Assembly: GCF_012273895.1 (NCBI RefSeq)
Contig: NC_052112.1
Span: 6,858,102 to 6,922,101, forward strand
Reading direction: 5' to 3'
DNA from: Zerene cesonia
Lineage: Eukaryota; Arthropoda; Insecta; Lepidoptera; Pieridae
Length of the DNA stretch: 64,000 nucleotides
In this document: one piece after another, positions 1-33,033 of the stretch
How positions within the stretch are numbered: position 1 is the first letter of the stretch
Layout: every line of letters starts with the position of its first letter
Program-made: the position numbers and the translations under genes
The notes under the pieces: generated by a model
What the model was told of the DNA's origin: nothing
Databases searched by the model: none
Seen by the model: only the letters and a program-made list of their open reading frames with translations

Positions 1-38
1 TATATTAATAGTCCGAAATTGTTCGATTTAACGTAACA

Positions 39-200
39 ATGAGTTGTTGCGAAAATTGTAGTGATGAAAATTTAGAGGTTTTCTATACGGATAGTAAAGT
101 TAAAGGATTATTTTTGAGCCTAGTTCTGATCATCTTATTTTTAACCTATCGGCTATACCGTTGTCATCATCCACGTAGAAGTATTTTATGCAGTTTTTAA
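39..200 (+). CDS. Small ORF, 53 aa, single predicted membrane segment, unrecognised
   Basis: An ATG in a good context (A at -3) opens a 53-codon frame that ends in TAA; an in-frame TAG lies 28 bases upstream. The product starts with a Cys-rich stretch (C3, C4, C7), has a hydrophobic run at about residues 23-37 able to span a membrane, then a basic tail with His and Arg residues. I do not recognise a family. It could be a true micropeptide, the end of a gene outside the window, or a chance frame; low complexity is absent. It lies downstream of the ABCC4-type gene on the opposite strand, just before a dispersed repeat. Confidence 0.25.
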   Translation: MSCCENCSDENLEVFYTDSKVKGLFLSLVLIILFLTYRLYRCHHPRRSILCSF

Positions 201-274
201 GTACGGGTGAGTAAATTTTTATCTGTAAAACATACATATAGTAATTCCTTTCCATTTTATCATACTATCCTATC

Positions 275-475
275 CTACTAATATTATAAATGCGAAAGTT
301 TATAAGGATGTGTGTGTGTGTTTGTTGCTCTTTCACGCAAAAACTACTAAACCGATTGCAATGAAGTTTGGTACGTATATAGCTGGACAACTGGAATAAC
401 ATAGAGGCAACTTTTTATCCCAATATTCTTACGGGATACGGACTTGCGCGGGTGAAACCGCGGGGCGCAGTTAGT
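275..475 (+). repeat. Dispersed repeat, Helitron-like/MINE-like
   Basis: Begins with the block ACTAATATTATAAATGCGAAAG, of which the core TATAAATGCGAAAG recurs in altered form near 25035, followed by a short TG microsatellite, a 'cacgcaaaaactactaaacc' block and a GC-rich end (about 445-475). This order of parts is typical of a very common lepidopteran non-autonomous family often described as Helitron-like or MINE. Family name is from recollection, not a search. Confidence 0.6.
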
Positions 476-1217
476 TATCTTATATATTTAAAAAAACATT
501 GCTGTTTCTAACAAAAAATATAAGTTGAAATACAGGGATTTCTCATTTTTGTATATAAGATTTATTGACGGTTTTGGTATAAATGAGGAATAAATAAGAT
601 AAGATACCTTCTTAAATTTGCTTGAAGTAATAATTCTGTAACAAAGCTAAGATTATATATAAAGAAGTGATAATGATGAATAATACACATTTAAAAGAAA
701 AGACTAAGTTTAAAAGAAAAAATAAAACCAAAAAGGTAGATAGGAAATCGAATTTAATCACAGGTTAATCGTTGCCTAATAGTTAACAACAATGTGTCCT
801 TACGTAGTATGTATAAAAATTAACTAGAGTAGTAATTAGATAAATAATAAAACACATCTTAAAAATATACTATATTATTATGTGTCATTGCCTTGGTTAT
901 AACAAAAAAAGTCATAGTCAAGTTAAGTAATATTTAAACTTACAAATAAGTGAATAGTACAAGTTTGCTTTTATAATTTAAACAGAAGCTTATATTAAAA
1001 TGCCTATCAGAAATCTATTTATATTACTTCCAATAAATTCGAAATACAAAACAGATAAATGCTCACCAACTGTTTTGTGAAAACTGCTACAAAATATTAT
1101 GTATTTATTATATAATGTTATATTTGTGTTTTTTTTATACTAAATCAATATAATGCTACTGCAAGAACTTGTTTAGTGCTTACTAAATTTAATTAACATG
1201 TGATAAAACACTTAATA

Positions 1218-1510
1218 GCCGTGGTGGCTCAGAGGTGAGAACTTCGGACTTCAAAATCAGCGGGGTTCGAGAATGGCGAGCGTGCAGGAAATAATTGTTT
1301 TTTTTTTTATTTGTCTGCACATGTGGCAAACATCACCACTGCTTAAAACGGTGAAGGAAAACATCGTCAGGAAACCGGCATGTCCAAGAAACAAGATTTC
1401 CACGACATGTGACATCTGCCAACCCGCACTTGGCCAGCGTGGTGGATTATCGTCTGAACCCTCTTAGGAGGCCTGTGTCCTAGCAGTGGGAACATATATG
1501 GGCTGATGAC
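1218..1510 (+). repeat. tRNA-derived SINE
   Basis: The 5' part has pol III promoter-like blocks: a box A-like TGGCTCAGAGGT at about 1225 and a box B-like GGGGTTCGAG at about 1261. The body continues through 'aaaacggtgaaggaaaacat' to a 3' end reading 'gggctgatgac'. A second, head-truncated and diverged copy of the same body lies at 25261-25440, which confirms that it is dispersed. A 64-codon open frame inside it is incidental. Confidence 0.75.
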
Positions 1511-2182
1511 GAAAACAGTTAATAAATATTAAAACCTTCAAATCAATTCTCAATTCAATTCAAATAGAAGTCCTCCAGCTGCCGTTGCGGCACGCCCGCT
1601 TCGCTCGCTCGGCTCGTGCGGTGGTTCGAACCATGAGCGTCTTTGCTTTCGTTTCCCCCTTACGTTTCATTAATTAACTAAAAATGTATTTAATCAGGTA
1701 GATCTTAGGCAGTACAGTGCATTGATTATTATGATAAAATTGAAAATCTGTGTACGTTTGTAATCTTAGTTTGACAATTATGATAAGGATTTAGCGTATA
1801 AATTAGAATTCGAAGTATTTGGTATTATTGTTCCTATTTCAATGGTGAGCATTTATCCATTTTGGTCAGCAAAAATAATATTTCATAAAAAAGTACTTAA
1901 AGTTATTCTAACGCATGCATATTTATTTTGGTACCTAAGCGTTTTACTTTAGGGACCCCGGGAAAAAATGGTCTTAATTTATTTGAAACAACTTTTCTTC
2001 TGCTTGCTTCTTAGTCCCAAAATATTCGTCTTTTTTTCATGAACTCTTTAATTGCATCCTTTAACAAAAATAAAAACGCTTTTTGCTTTAACACTGAGCA
2101 TTATTATCATTACATATTAAATTATTTTTTATAAATTTTGCTACGGAGAGAAGAAATAGAAATACGATAAATTTATGTAGGT

Positions 2183-2188
2183 TTTATT
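2183..2188 (-). terminator. Candidate polyadenylation signal of the ABCC4-type gene
   Basis: AATAAA on the minus strand, about 185 bases after the stop codon at 2373. It is a good match to the canonical hexamer, but AT-rich sequence makes chance matches common. Confidence 0.4.
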
Positions 2189-2372
2189 TGTCTTTTGAGA
2201 AATTAAGTACCTATAAGCTCATGGATAACTTAACTTAGACTAACATTTAATATACATTCGATACTAATTGTTCCCGTTAAGGTCCCGTATATTTTGAGTA
2301 CTTAATTACATATAACAGGACACAAAAATCACAGCTTTGCCACGTGTGATATGTATAGCCGCGTTACAACAA

Positions 2373-23952
<21,580 letters not shown>

Positions 23953-23969
23953 TTTCACTATGATATAAT

Positions 23970-24100
23970 ATTAGTCTGTCACTAAATAATAAATAATAAT
24001 TATTTTCACTGGTGCACGTCTGAGCGCGCACAATACGCCACCTCGTATCCACAGATAGATAACATTTAAGTTTTTCTACCGTACACGCTATACTTTAATG
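23970..24100 (-). promoter_or_regulatory. Presumed core promoter and 5' UTR of the ABCC4-type gene
   Basis: The sequence just upstream of the ATG at 23952. A small island of higher GC around 24020-24055 on the minus strand contains TCAG- and CCAGT-like initiator matches. This placement is by position only; no TATA box is convincing. Confidence 0.3.
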
Positions 24101-25032
24101 ATTAATGATGTTAAATAGGTACATACGATGTATTAATCTGTATTAACTGATATCAAATCTATGCAAGTGACGTGACGGTGATGTTTTTTATCGAACGTGA
24201 TCCATACCATTATCGCATATGAGGTAAATGATACATAAAATGTTCGGTAATTTATGGAAATGGTATCACAATTATTGTTAATCATAGCAGGTGATTAAAG
24301 AGGAATTTTCTTTTTACATTATAAATGTGAATCATATTGTTATAGTAGGCGAGGCCGACGTTAATGAGGATTTTATCGAGCATCGCGGAAAATCGTTAGA
24401 ATTGGTAGATTACATGGTAGCAAAAAGGCCAATGTGTTTTCACTTTTTTCTTTGTTCGAGAAAGCGTCATTAGCTTTTCAAATTTGAAGAAAAACGGTGC
24501 TATAGATATACTTAAGCGCGTCAGATAGATGTCACTAAAATGAAATAAACGATTTTCATGTTTGTTCAGAAAAAAAAAATTCGAACGCGTCAGATGAAGT
24601 CAAGGGGGTTTGAACAACATGGAAATGTCCATTCGTACTTCGCTAATCTGACGATTTGAACGTAACCTAAGGCAATAATCGATACTTCTACTAATTTTAG
24701 CGCTTTATAAAAATCTTTCGTGGGTCTAGATGTCCCTTGATATTATTAATATAGTACTTAAGTTATAGATAATATATATGCTTTAATAAAATGAGCAATG
24801 GCATGTCGAAATGTTAAACTAAAATGTTGTACATATTATGTAAGTTCTATCTTTATGGTTACGTACTCTTATGTGATTATGAGCTATCATAAATGTAAAG
24901 ATAAAGATAAGAAATTCAGAAGGTAGACTAAATTATCATAGCTTGACATTAATTAAAGTTCGTGTACCAAAATATACCTACATGAGTAATTGAAATGGGA
25001 TATTTGTGATAACATAATAACAATATATTCTA

Positions 25033-25215
25033 CTACTATAAACGCGAAAGTTTATAAGTATGGATGGATTTATGGATGTTTCATTTTCAAGCGAATGCAG
25101 CTTAACGTATCGGAATGAAATTTGATACAGAGATAGATCGTAGTCTGGATGAGCACATGGACTACTTTTTAACCGGATACCACGTGAGAGCAAGGAGATG
25201 GTGGGCACTTGATCC
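25033..25215 (+). repeat. Helitron-like/MINE-like repeat, diverged
   Basis: Begins 'ctactataaacgcgaaagtt' like the repeat at 275 and continues with a 'tggatggatttatggatg' microsatellite-like part and 'ggaatgaaatttgatacaga'. It sits directly before a truncated SINE. Confidence 0.55.
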
Positions 25216-25260
25216 AACAACAATGTATGAATAATTAGATTCATCAATTTCACATCATAC

Positions 25261-25440
25261 AATTTATTAAAACGGTGAAGAAAAACATCGTGAAGAAATC
25301 GACATATTGGAGAATCAGAAGTTGGTTGACATGTGACATCTGTAACACTTGGCGAGCGTGGTAGATTACGGCCTGATCCTCACAAAGGGCCGGTGTCCTA
25401 GTAGTAGGAACAATAAATATGGGCTGATGATACATAATAT
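25261..25440 (+). repeat. Head-truncated copy of the tRNA-derived SINE
   Basis: Matches the body of the SINE at 1218-1510 ('aaaacggtgaagaaaaacat', 'acttggcgagcgtgg', 'gggctgatgat') but lacks the tRNA-like head, as expected of a 5'-truncated retroposed copy. Confidence 0.65.
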
Positions 25441-26394
25441 TCTTAAGACTGCAATAAAAAAGTGGCTTCTGTTATGAACCATAACGTTTATTACATGAAA
25501 TTCTATAATATTTATTTCAATAATAATTTGCTCAGTTATATTAAAATATCTATTAAGTAATTACTTTATATTCGTCCTTTATTTTAAGCTAATTAACAAA
25601 TAGGCAACAAACACAAAAATGCACAAAAGAGGATTAAAAAAATAAAAGACATGTCATGTTTGCGGTTGTTGTGAATTTACACTAGCTCGGTTAAGTATGT
25701 TTAAAACTGTCTCACAACGGCAATGTATGTTGTTGTGACTTTTTTCTGTTAACCGCAGTGGCGCAAAATTGTTCTTACTTTCAAAAAAGAAGCAGGTTAT
25801 CAATGCTATTGTATGTTTTTTTCTTATAACTTTTTACTGCGTGAATCGATTTATACGATATATTTTTTTATTATTTACTTACATACGGCTGTACGTATTG
25901 GTATATAGGTATTTACTCTCCAACTCTCACCGGAGAAGGCTTTTTCTTCAATCCTTGTTCAGAATTCCAATTAATTGAGTCATATTGAATGTGACGAAAG
26001 TCTATTCTTATCGATCAAAGATCTGATTTGGGGAAAAGAGGGTTAAAAATACATTATTCAAAAAGCATTCGAATCCGCGGTCGCTTTATAGTTTATACAT
26101 ATATAGCGAAACACCTTGAAACCAATTGAAGATTATAACATGTTTTATCAATTTAAGCTAATTTATATCAAATCCATTGTATGAAGTTTCAAAATAAGAC
26201 GTAACATACACGCAAGTATGTGGATGATTTGAAATTGTTTCTTACTCATAGGATTGTAGGCAATATAAAAGAAGTCAATAAGTCTTTAAATTGCCCATAT
26301 TTCCTTAATACCTAAAACATTATTGACGTAGTGCCGTCTTAAGGTGGAAATATAGTCCAAGGCCTATCAATATACGCGATGGTGCGTACTACGA

Positions 26395-26505
26395 TGGTGT
26401 TCAGTGCTGAATAGCGGAGTGCGGCGGCGTACCAGTCGGCCGCCGCAGTATGACGCGACCCGCCAACCGCCTGCCCGCCCCGGGAATGCGCCTCAACCTT
26501 AACAA
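26395..26505 (+). promoter_or_regulatory. GC-rich island upstream of the first candidate exon of the ERG channel
   Basis: About 110 bases rich in CpG (GCGGCGGCG, CGGCCGCCGC, CGCCCCGGG) in otherwise very AT-rich DNA, 750 bases before the exon at 27246. A TCAGT initiator-like site at 27063-27067 lies between. A promoter is inferred from composition and position. Confidence 0.35.
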
Positions 26506-27245
26506 ACTCATTATAACTTATTAATCTTATAACAATGCATATTAACCTATATCACGCGTTATTCCACACGCAGTGCCTTCAAAGAAAACGTTATTTCATG
26601 TTTTTACGACTTTAATTAATGTTTTAAGTTGGCTAGATTATAAGCCTAAATTAATATCGATAGTATGTTTGTGTTCAGAACATTGGATTGTTAAAAGTGC
26701 GTATCAAAGGACGAGTAGGTGTGTTTACGTCAAAAAGTAACTTAGCAACCGGCGATATGTGATTGATTGATTGTATCAATATTATCGGCCCTATAATAAA
26801 TATTTTCCATAAAAATTTGCACACCTATTATCGGGACATATGAGCTCCCTTTCCCATTTTGTCATTCAATTTTTAGTTTTATATAATCCGCATTGAAATG
26901 ATAATGAACTCATGAAATTATTGAAAATATTAAATGTGATATAAAAAATGGAAACAAAAGAATTGAGATTTCGCGCGAAATAAGCTTGCAGCGCACAGAT
27001 AAAACTTTAGACAAGAAAGTTTCGCGAAACTTTTCTCATATCTCAAACCGATACAGCTTAAATCAGTGCGTGAAGAAAAAGTGAACATACCTTATTGTGA
27101 TTAAAATGATAGAATAAAAATAGTAAATATTCATAGAAAATTATCGCCTATCACATATTCGTTATCTAATTATAAATATATAGTGTATTTGCAATATCAC
27201 AGTGTAAAAATTAAAGTAATTAAATCCTGGCTGTTAGTGTTGGTC

Positions 27246-27311
27246 ATGGAAAACGGTGCCTTAAAATATGGGAGCAATAACAACAATAATGACGTCATTG
27301 AGGAGAAAGTG
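27246..27311 (+). CDS. sei: Candidate alternative first coding exon of the ERG-type channel
   Basis: ATG in a favourable context (G at -3 and G at +4) opens 22 codons (MENGALKYG..., with a run of five Asn, ending EEKV), followed at once by an excellent donor, GTG|GTGAGT, in phase 0. The channel exon at 36796 begins in phase 0 with VLSLGA. In vertebrate ERG channels this same VLSLGA follows a variable N-terminus, so direct splicing to 36796 is plausible. The exon could instead belong to an unrecognised transcript. No acceptor before 34881 lets it join the MEERPP exon in frame. Confidence 0.45.
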
Positions 27312-27927
27312 GTGAGTGTTCGTTAATTTATCATATAATTTAGCAAATATCTTGATCACTAAGCAACAACTTATTTTTATATGGTAACTCTTCTATTTTT
27401 ACTCTGCTTTTAGCATAAAAACTGAAAGTTCTATTTATCCTATAGCACATTTGTTTATGTGAATTTTTTAACCCAAATCTTGAAGAAATGAATATTGTTG
27501 AATATTTAGGGAAAGGAATTATTTTGAATTACGTATATTAGATATGCATTATAACAAAAAAAAAGCAAACTCATTTCAAAAACAGTATTTATACAGTAAC
27601 AATATGCCACTTAATTATAATATTACGACCACTTCAGGTGGCGCTATAAATTTATATAACCTTACATATGTAGACAAAAGGATGTATAAGTCAGAGTATA
27701 TAATGCTATAATTTAAATGAAGGAACGTTATTGATGATTACTTAACAATATAATACAAACAAGTAATATAGAAAATAGAGTGGGGAACAAATTAAATATA
27801 AATGTTAGAATAAGATAGGTACTAGGAGTTAATTACAAACTATTTTTTTGTAATATAAATAAAAATTGTACACGTACTTATGCAGATATGATGGTTTTTA
27901 TGTCATGTTGTCCCAGTGTCTATTTTA

Positions 27928-28135
27928 TATCATAGCGGGCAACTGAGCTGGTGGTTCGCCTGATGGTAAACGATCACTACCGCCCATGAACATTCGCAGA
28001 GGCTCAGACCTCTGAGAATGCGCTGCCCGCTTTCAAGAGATAAGGGATAAGGAAAAGATTGATGACTGGAAAGAAGGAATGGACTGGGGAGGGCTAGGAG
28101 AAGGAAATAGTTCTCCGGCTCCTCCACTTACCGTG
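27928..28135 (-). repeat. Lepidopteran dispersed repeat, reversed copy
   Basis: Reads, on the minus strand, through 'gggcggtagtgatcgtttac' to 'agctcagttgcccgctatg', matching the 3' end of the repeat at 19750-20005. The plus-strand end includes 'gttctccggctcctccactt', seen in variant form at 61150. Confidence 0.65.
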
Positions 28136-28735
28136 AATATTAATCAGAAAACTAGTACAAACATATTTGTTGTGTTGATTTAAATTCTCGTATTTCTTAT
28201 ACATATTGTACCTATTAAGCATAGAGGAAGGGTATCTTTATATACATGCGATGAGCAAAATAATTAACAATAAAAATTTCGGACTTCCTGGTTGTAAAAT
28301 TTCAATTTTCATTACTCAAAATTTCATAGAAAATAAACTTCATATTTGGTAAGCCAACTATTTGATACAAAATTCTTATCCATTTTCGAATCAGTGTTCC
28401 GGTGGATTTGGACAGTCAGAGCAACGGTAAAGTTATGACGTATTACTGGACTTTACATGATTGTTATTTTATTACAAGTTCCGCATGCACGTTGATTTAA
28501 AGAGCATTATTTGATACGAAAAACACTCAAATCACGCTTAGCTACGTGATTTATTATTAAGATATGAGTTTCTGTTAGTCTGAGTGGAAAAATTTAAGTA
28601 TGGAACAGTAAAATACGGATTTCTACTTCAGATGGGTGTGTAATTATTAAACAAAATTACTTCATATAGAAATTAATAATATCCATATTGTTATGGTGTC
28701 GTACATAATAGCTAATCCAATGATGTATATGGGCA

Positions 28736-28798
28736 GCTATTCCCCCATAATATCCAATATGCATGACTAATGCATATTGGTTATTATGGAGGAATAAC
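28736..28798 (-). repeat. 63-bp foldback, hairpin with 29-bp arms
   Basis: Arms 28736-28764 and 28770-28798 are inverted copies with three differences and a 5-base loop. Two of the three differences become G-U pairs if the minus strand is transcribed, so the hairpin would be more stable on that strand. Size is in the range of a microRNA precursor, but a palindromic repeat remnant is equally possible. Confidence 0.6.
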
Positions 28799-29792
28799 AC
28801 TTAAATTTAAGAATTGTTTTTTTCCGAAATAATTATTCTTTGGTGAGAAAATATGAGGAAATTTTGTTCCAGATAATTTCATGAACAAATGCTTTTAATA
28901 AGCAATTTTAGTCAAAAAAGCTTACTGTTTCGCTAAGGAATAAAGAAAAACCTATTTATAACCCTTCAATTTTACCTTAAATAAACTTTTGTGCAATTAA
29001 CTCCTTGGGAACTTCTTACAATTTCATTTTATATTTGTATTTCTTTTCGTATGTATTAAATAAGTTAAAAGAAAGGTAAGTAAAAACATCTTATCACCAT
29101 TATTATTCTGTTAAAACGTGATATAATTTAGTCAGTCCTATCTTTGTGTTTTTAGGTCGTAAGTAATCGTGATGAGCAAATGATAATTATTTATCAAAAG
29201 TCATGTATAATAGCATTAATTTTTTTTTGTAATTATTATAACATCTTTTAATAAACAACAACCAAAAATTGTGGAAATAATGTGTGAAAATTCAGGTACA
29301 TATATAACATTAATATTAGTTTAATATCATATTAATATAAGTTTAATATTACATATGTACCATATAGCCATTTCGTCCCTAAATGGAGTTTTATTTTACC
29401 TAAATAGAGTAATTATAATATAACACAAATTCCACAACACATTATTTTGCATGAAATAAATGTGTCAGTTGTTTGCTGTGATATGTTGTATTCGTAGTTA
29501 GGGTTTTAAAAAATATTTTTTGAAAAATTTATAATATCTAGCACAATTAAATTACTTAAATACAATAACCGCCAAGGTAATAAAAGACCCTAGATTATAG
29601 ATATTTTATTAGAAGGGATAATCAATACTGATAAATTATAATTTTATCAGTTTTATAATTCGAAATATGTAGCTGGTTTGCAAGTCATGGTGATTGTTTT
29701 GTATAATTATGATTAAGCGAGTCACCGATATTTTTGGTTATTTATGAAAAATAACCTTGTAAAAAGGTTTTAATGTCTTTACTTGTTTTGTA

Positions 29793-29999
29793 TTAAATAT
29801 ATAATGAACACAAGCAGTTTCTTAGTGACAAAATACGTAGTGCCTGACAGTTGAATGTCTCGTTGCATTGTTGGTCCGTGGAACGTATCTCATTATAGGG
29901 CGTAGCAACTACGGCAAAGAGAATAAACTCTACGGCAATGGCTACGTAAATACTGCGCCAGTTTTGAAGACTCCCACAAAAACTAAGCCCGAGTCTCAT
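29793..29999 (-). pseudogene. Possible remnant of a membrane transporter-like sequence
   Basis: A 68-codon frame, more GC-rich than its surroundings, contains NWRSIYVAIAVEF followed by a hydrophobic run. The 'WRSIYV' start of a first membrane helix is reminiscent of MFSD8-type major facilitator proteins. No flanking exon, splice sites or further transporter sequence are visible, so at best it is a decayed fragment. Resemblance is by eye and weak. Confidence 0.15.
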
Positions 30000-30345
30000 A
30001 TAAGGTCCATTAGTTTATTGCTTCATTTAAAAGTGTTATAAATAGGGACGATTCAGCGCGACTTTATCATTAGAATTTACTTTAAAATGCTGATTTTGGG
30101 AATTAAAACAATTATTAAATACATCTTAGTCATTTATTTTATAAGACCGTTGATCTAAACCTTAAGATTTCCTTTTGTTTTGCTTTGTGTACTCATCTTA
30201 AATTATTTGAAAGTTTTTGCTATAAGTTATTTTTAAGCCAAAGTTCATTCAGTTTAAAAACGAACTTTTTTCAATTTCAAATACAAAATTCACCTTGTTT
30301 TTGCCTGAAATAAATGAAAAATAAATAAAAGACCATTGTAATGAA

Positions 30346-30466
<121 letters not shown>

Positions 30467-30702
30467 TGATGCAACTATTATTTGATATATACTTTTTGTA
30501 TGTGTAAAACGTTTATGTCTCATTCCCCAGATATTACGGTCGTAAGATAGTTACTAACCAAGACATTTTAAGTCAAGAATTGAAAGGAAAAAAAACCGCT
30601 TATGTCACAAAACTTCATAAGCTGTAGCACAAATTATTATTTTCATAATTCATAAATTATTATTAGTTATTACTTCCCCGATCTATTTTATTTTCTATGA
30701 AA

Positions 30703-30850
30703 TAGCGGACAATTGAGTTGGTGTTTTGCCGCTGGTTGGCCCGCTGCAAGTGCCTTGCCCGCTTTTGAGGGGAAATAGGATGAGGAAAGGATTGCTGACG
30801 GGAATAAAGGAAGGGATTGGGAAAGGTGGAGCCTTCGGCTCCCCAACTTT
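30703..30850 (-). repeat. Diverged, partly deleted dispersed repeat
   Basis: Has 'gaaatagcggacaattgagt' and 'ggagccttcggctcc', recognisable parts of the family at 27928-28135, with an internal deletion. Confidence 0.5.
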
Positions 30851-32339
30851 ACTGATTTTGTTCTTTTTTTTTTATTAATAGATTATATAATTATTGTAAA
30901 TACATTTATGCATTTTATGAGTAATTATACATGACTTCTGATATATTATTATCAAGTGTTCATCGCAATTACTACTGACGTAATAATAAAAAGACATAGG
31001 GGCCTGACCAAATTATATCATGTTTTTATCAATAATAACGGTAATTAGATGTTTTTACCCACCTTCTTTTTACCTTATCTTATTTATACGAAAAATACTA
31101 TGCAAGGTAAGAGTTATAAAAAATTGTGAAAACTCGTAAATTTAAATAATCTTGTTATCTTACATGTACCCAACATATAAGATTATTCAAAGGTAAAGTC
31201 AAGTTCATAATCAAAAACTAGATCATTAAAGTATCTACGAAAAAATTCCACATACTTCTCCTCTAAGATTAATGATTTCGAAGAAGAAACAATTCTACAA
31301 TCGACTAAATATTTATTTACTACGCTAAGGCCATATATATTCATTGACAGCCAAAATGTAATATGGTTGCGGTATTGCATGCTCTAATATGGATCCGCTA
31401 AAACATTCTGCCGTTATTCAATTGATTTTCAAGTGAAAGTGTTATAGCTACCAACAGGCACGTCTTAGCATAACGCCCAGCATAGTTAACTAGTCGCAGA
31501 GGACCGCTGACTCGGTGTTACACGCGATAGGTCAAGGGCTCTACACGCCCCAAACGATGGAAATCTAGATAATTGCACTGCAGCTTATGTAACTGCCATT
31601 AAACTCTTACTGGGAACTGGCAGTGCGGATCTCATTTGATTCATACCTAAAGACACATGTGGAAACTTACGTCATCGTTGTTATCTCATTATTGATATTT
31701 AAAACGATTGTTCGTCACTCAAAAAACAATTTTTAACAATTTATCGAAGGCCGAAGCGCTGTTTATATAGCACATATTTTATTATGTATGATAATTAATG
31801 AGCATATGATTGTTTTGATATAATTTAGTTGTGAACTTTAATTACAAATTTGGTTATGCTTTCGTTTATATTACAAAAATATTACTTAGAGTCTTGAGAT
31901 AAATGATACAAAAATCAATACAGTAACAAGCCCTTCCAAATATGGTTAAAACCAAGACTAATCGCATACGGCAAATATTACAAAGTTACTGCGATTGTAT
32001 ATTATATACAAATAATTCGACAATAATATCTGACTGATAAAATAATTATTATTTCATAATTGTGCAAACCACTGTTTTATTGTAGGTACATGATATAAAA
32101 TATTTAGCAAGAAATGTACACGATTTCACATGATCTTTCGATCATTTCAATGCGAGAAAATTTTTGGAAACAATCTCTACAAATATACCTACAATACATA
32201 ATGCACGAAAATTAAATCAATATATTAGTATGTACTATACAACGGTCCATTGTACAGTCGGAAAATACAGAGACAGGCACGTGACCCACGTAGTATATTC
32301 AGGAGCGTGGCATGGTGACAATGCTTTTCAGCTGAAATA

Positions 32340-32570
32340 TTCGATGTCGGTGGGGGTTGTGCGAGGTCACGCCTGCGTTCGTGTGGTGTCGGCGGCCGTC
32401 GGCGACTGGGGCGCCTGCTGTAGGGCGGCGCAGGGCGACGCGCGCAAAGCGACCTCTTGCGTGCGCCGCGCATTCCGATCGAGTTTACGTCCGGCGACCA
32501 CGCTGCGGACCCTGCCGCCTCTTACACTGCCATCGAATTGTTATTTAAATACCGTTCCTGGAGCCTCGCC
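32340..32570 (+). promoter_or_regulatory. CpG-rich island, candidate internal promoter of the ERG channel
   Basis: About 230 bases dense in CpG within AT-rich DNA. Long open frames exist on both strands here, but their Arg/Ala-rich content is what GC-rich non-coding DNA gives by chance. The island lies 450 bases upstream of a tiny ATG exon with a donor (33010-33033), which suggests a transcription start. Confidence 0.35.
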
Positions 32571-33009
32571 TCTTGCGAACGACGACGCGATTTATACCAT
32601 TGTCTTTTCCATGACATAATTACCGAATTAAGCTAAAAAATTACGATATTATGTGCAAAAGTAATATAAACGAGTCGAGTGCTTGCTTAATCGATCGACG
32701 CATTAAAAAGTAAAAACTGTTATCATCGTTCTATGGTTATATTTTCAGATTTTGTTGCGCTGTGATAAAGCTACTCGTACGGTTAAAGCTTTACGATTCT
32801 ATTAACCGAAAAGCGGTCGGTTGCTGCTTGTGAAATTGTAAATATTAATGTAATATTGGTGCCGTCCTGTGCTTAGTTCATACTGTGAAGAGTGCGTCGA
32901 TATTTTAGAGGTGTTTTTTTACCGTTATTTCTTTTGCGAGCTTTTGCAAATTTTATTTCATTGATCTAATTTTGCGTTTATTTGCTATTTTTGTGAAAAA
33001 ACGCGATCC

Positions 33010-33033
33010 ATGCTTGGAGTTATGACTACCATG
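33010..33033 (+). CDS. sei: Possible 8-codon alternative first exon of the ERG channel
   Basis: ATG CTT GGA GTT ATG ACT ACC ATG is followed by GTATGG, a passable donor, in phase 0, the phase needed by the exon at 36796. The CpG-rich island upstream fits a promoter. An 8-codon frame with a donor can easily occur by chance. Confidence 0.2.

Larger units (their letters stand above)
201..2372. other. Non-coding stretch downstream of the ABCC4-type gene
   Basis: AT-rich DNA with no exon I can support. It holds a Helitron-like/MINE-like repeat (275-475), a tRNA-derived SINE (1218-1510), a short GC-rich block (about 1575-1640) and, on the minus strand, the likely polyadenylation signal of the transporter gene. 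Confidence 0.6.
24100..26330. other. Intergenic DNA between divergent ABCC4-type and ERG-channel genes
   Basis: No exon is supported. It contains a composite of repeats at 25033-25440. Short open frames here (for example on the plus strand at 24291-24473) have no family resemblance and AT-driven composition. Confidence 0.5.

Noticed and set aside
1273..1467. 64-codon plus-strand frame
   Set aside because: Lies inside the tRNA-derived SINE.
27930..28127. 65-codon minus-strand frame
   Set aside because: Lies inside another copy of the same dispersed repeat family.
32164..32619. 151-codon open frame, the longest unassigned one in its region
   Set aside because: Its C-terminal half coincides with a CpG-rich island where frames on both strands are open; the sequence shows no domain and its N-terminal half is ordinary AT-rich DNA. 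Treated as promoter-like sequence.
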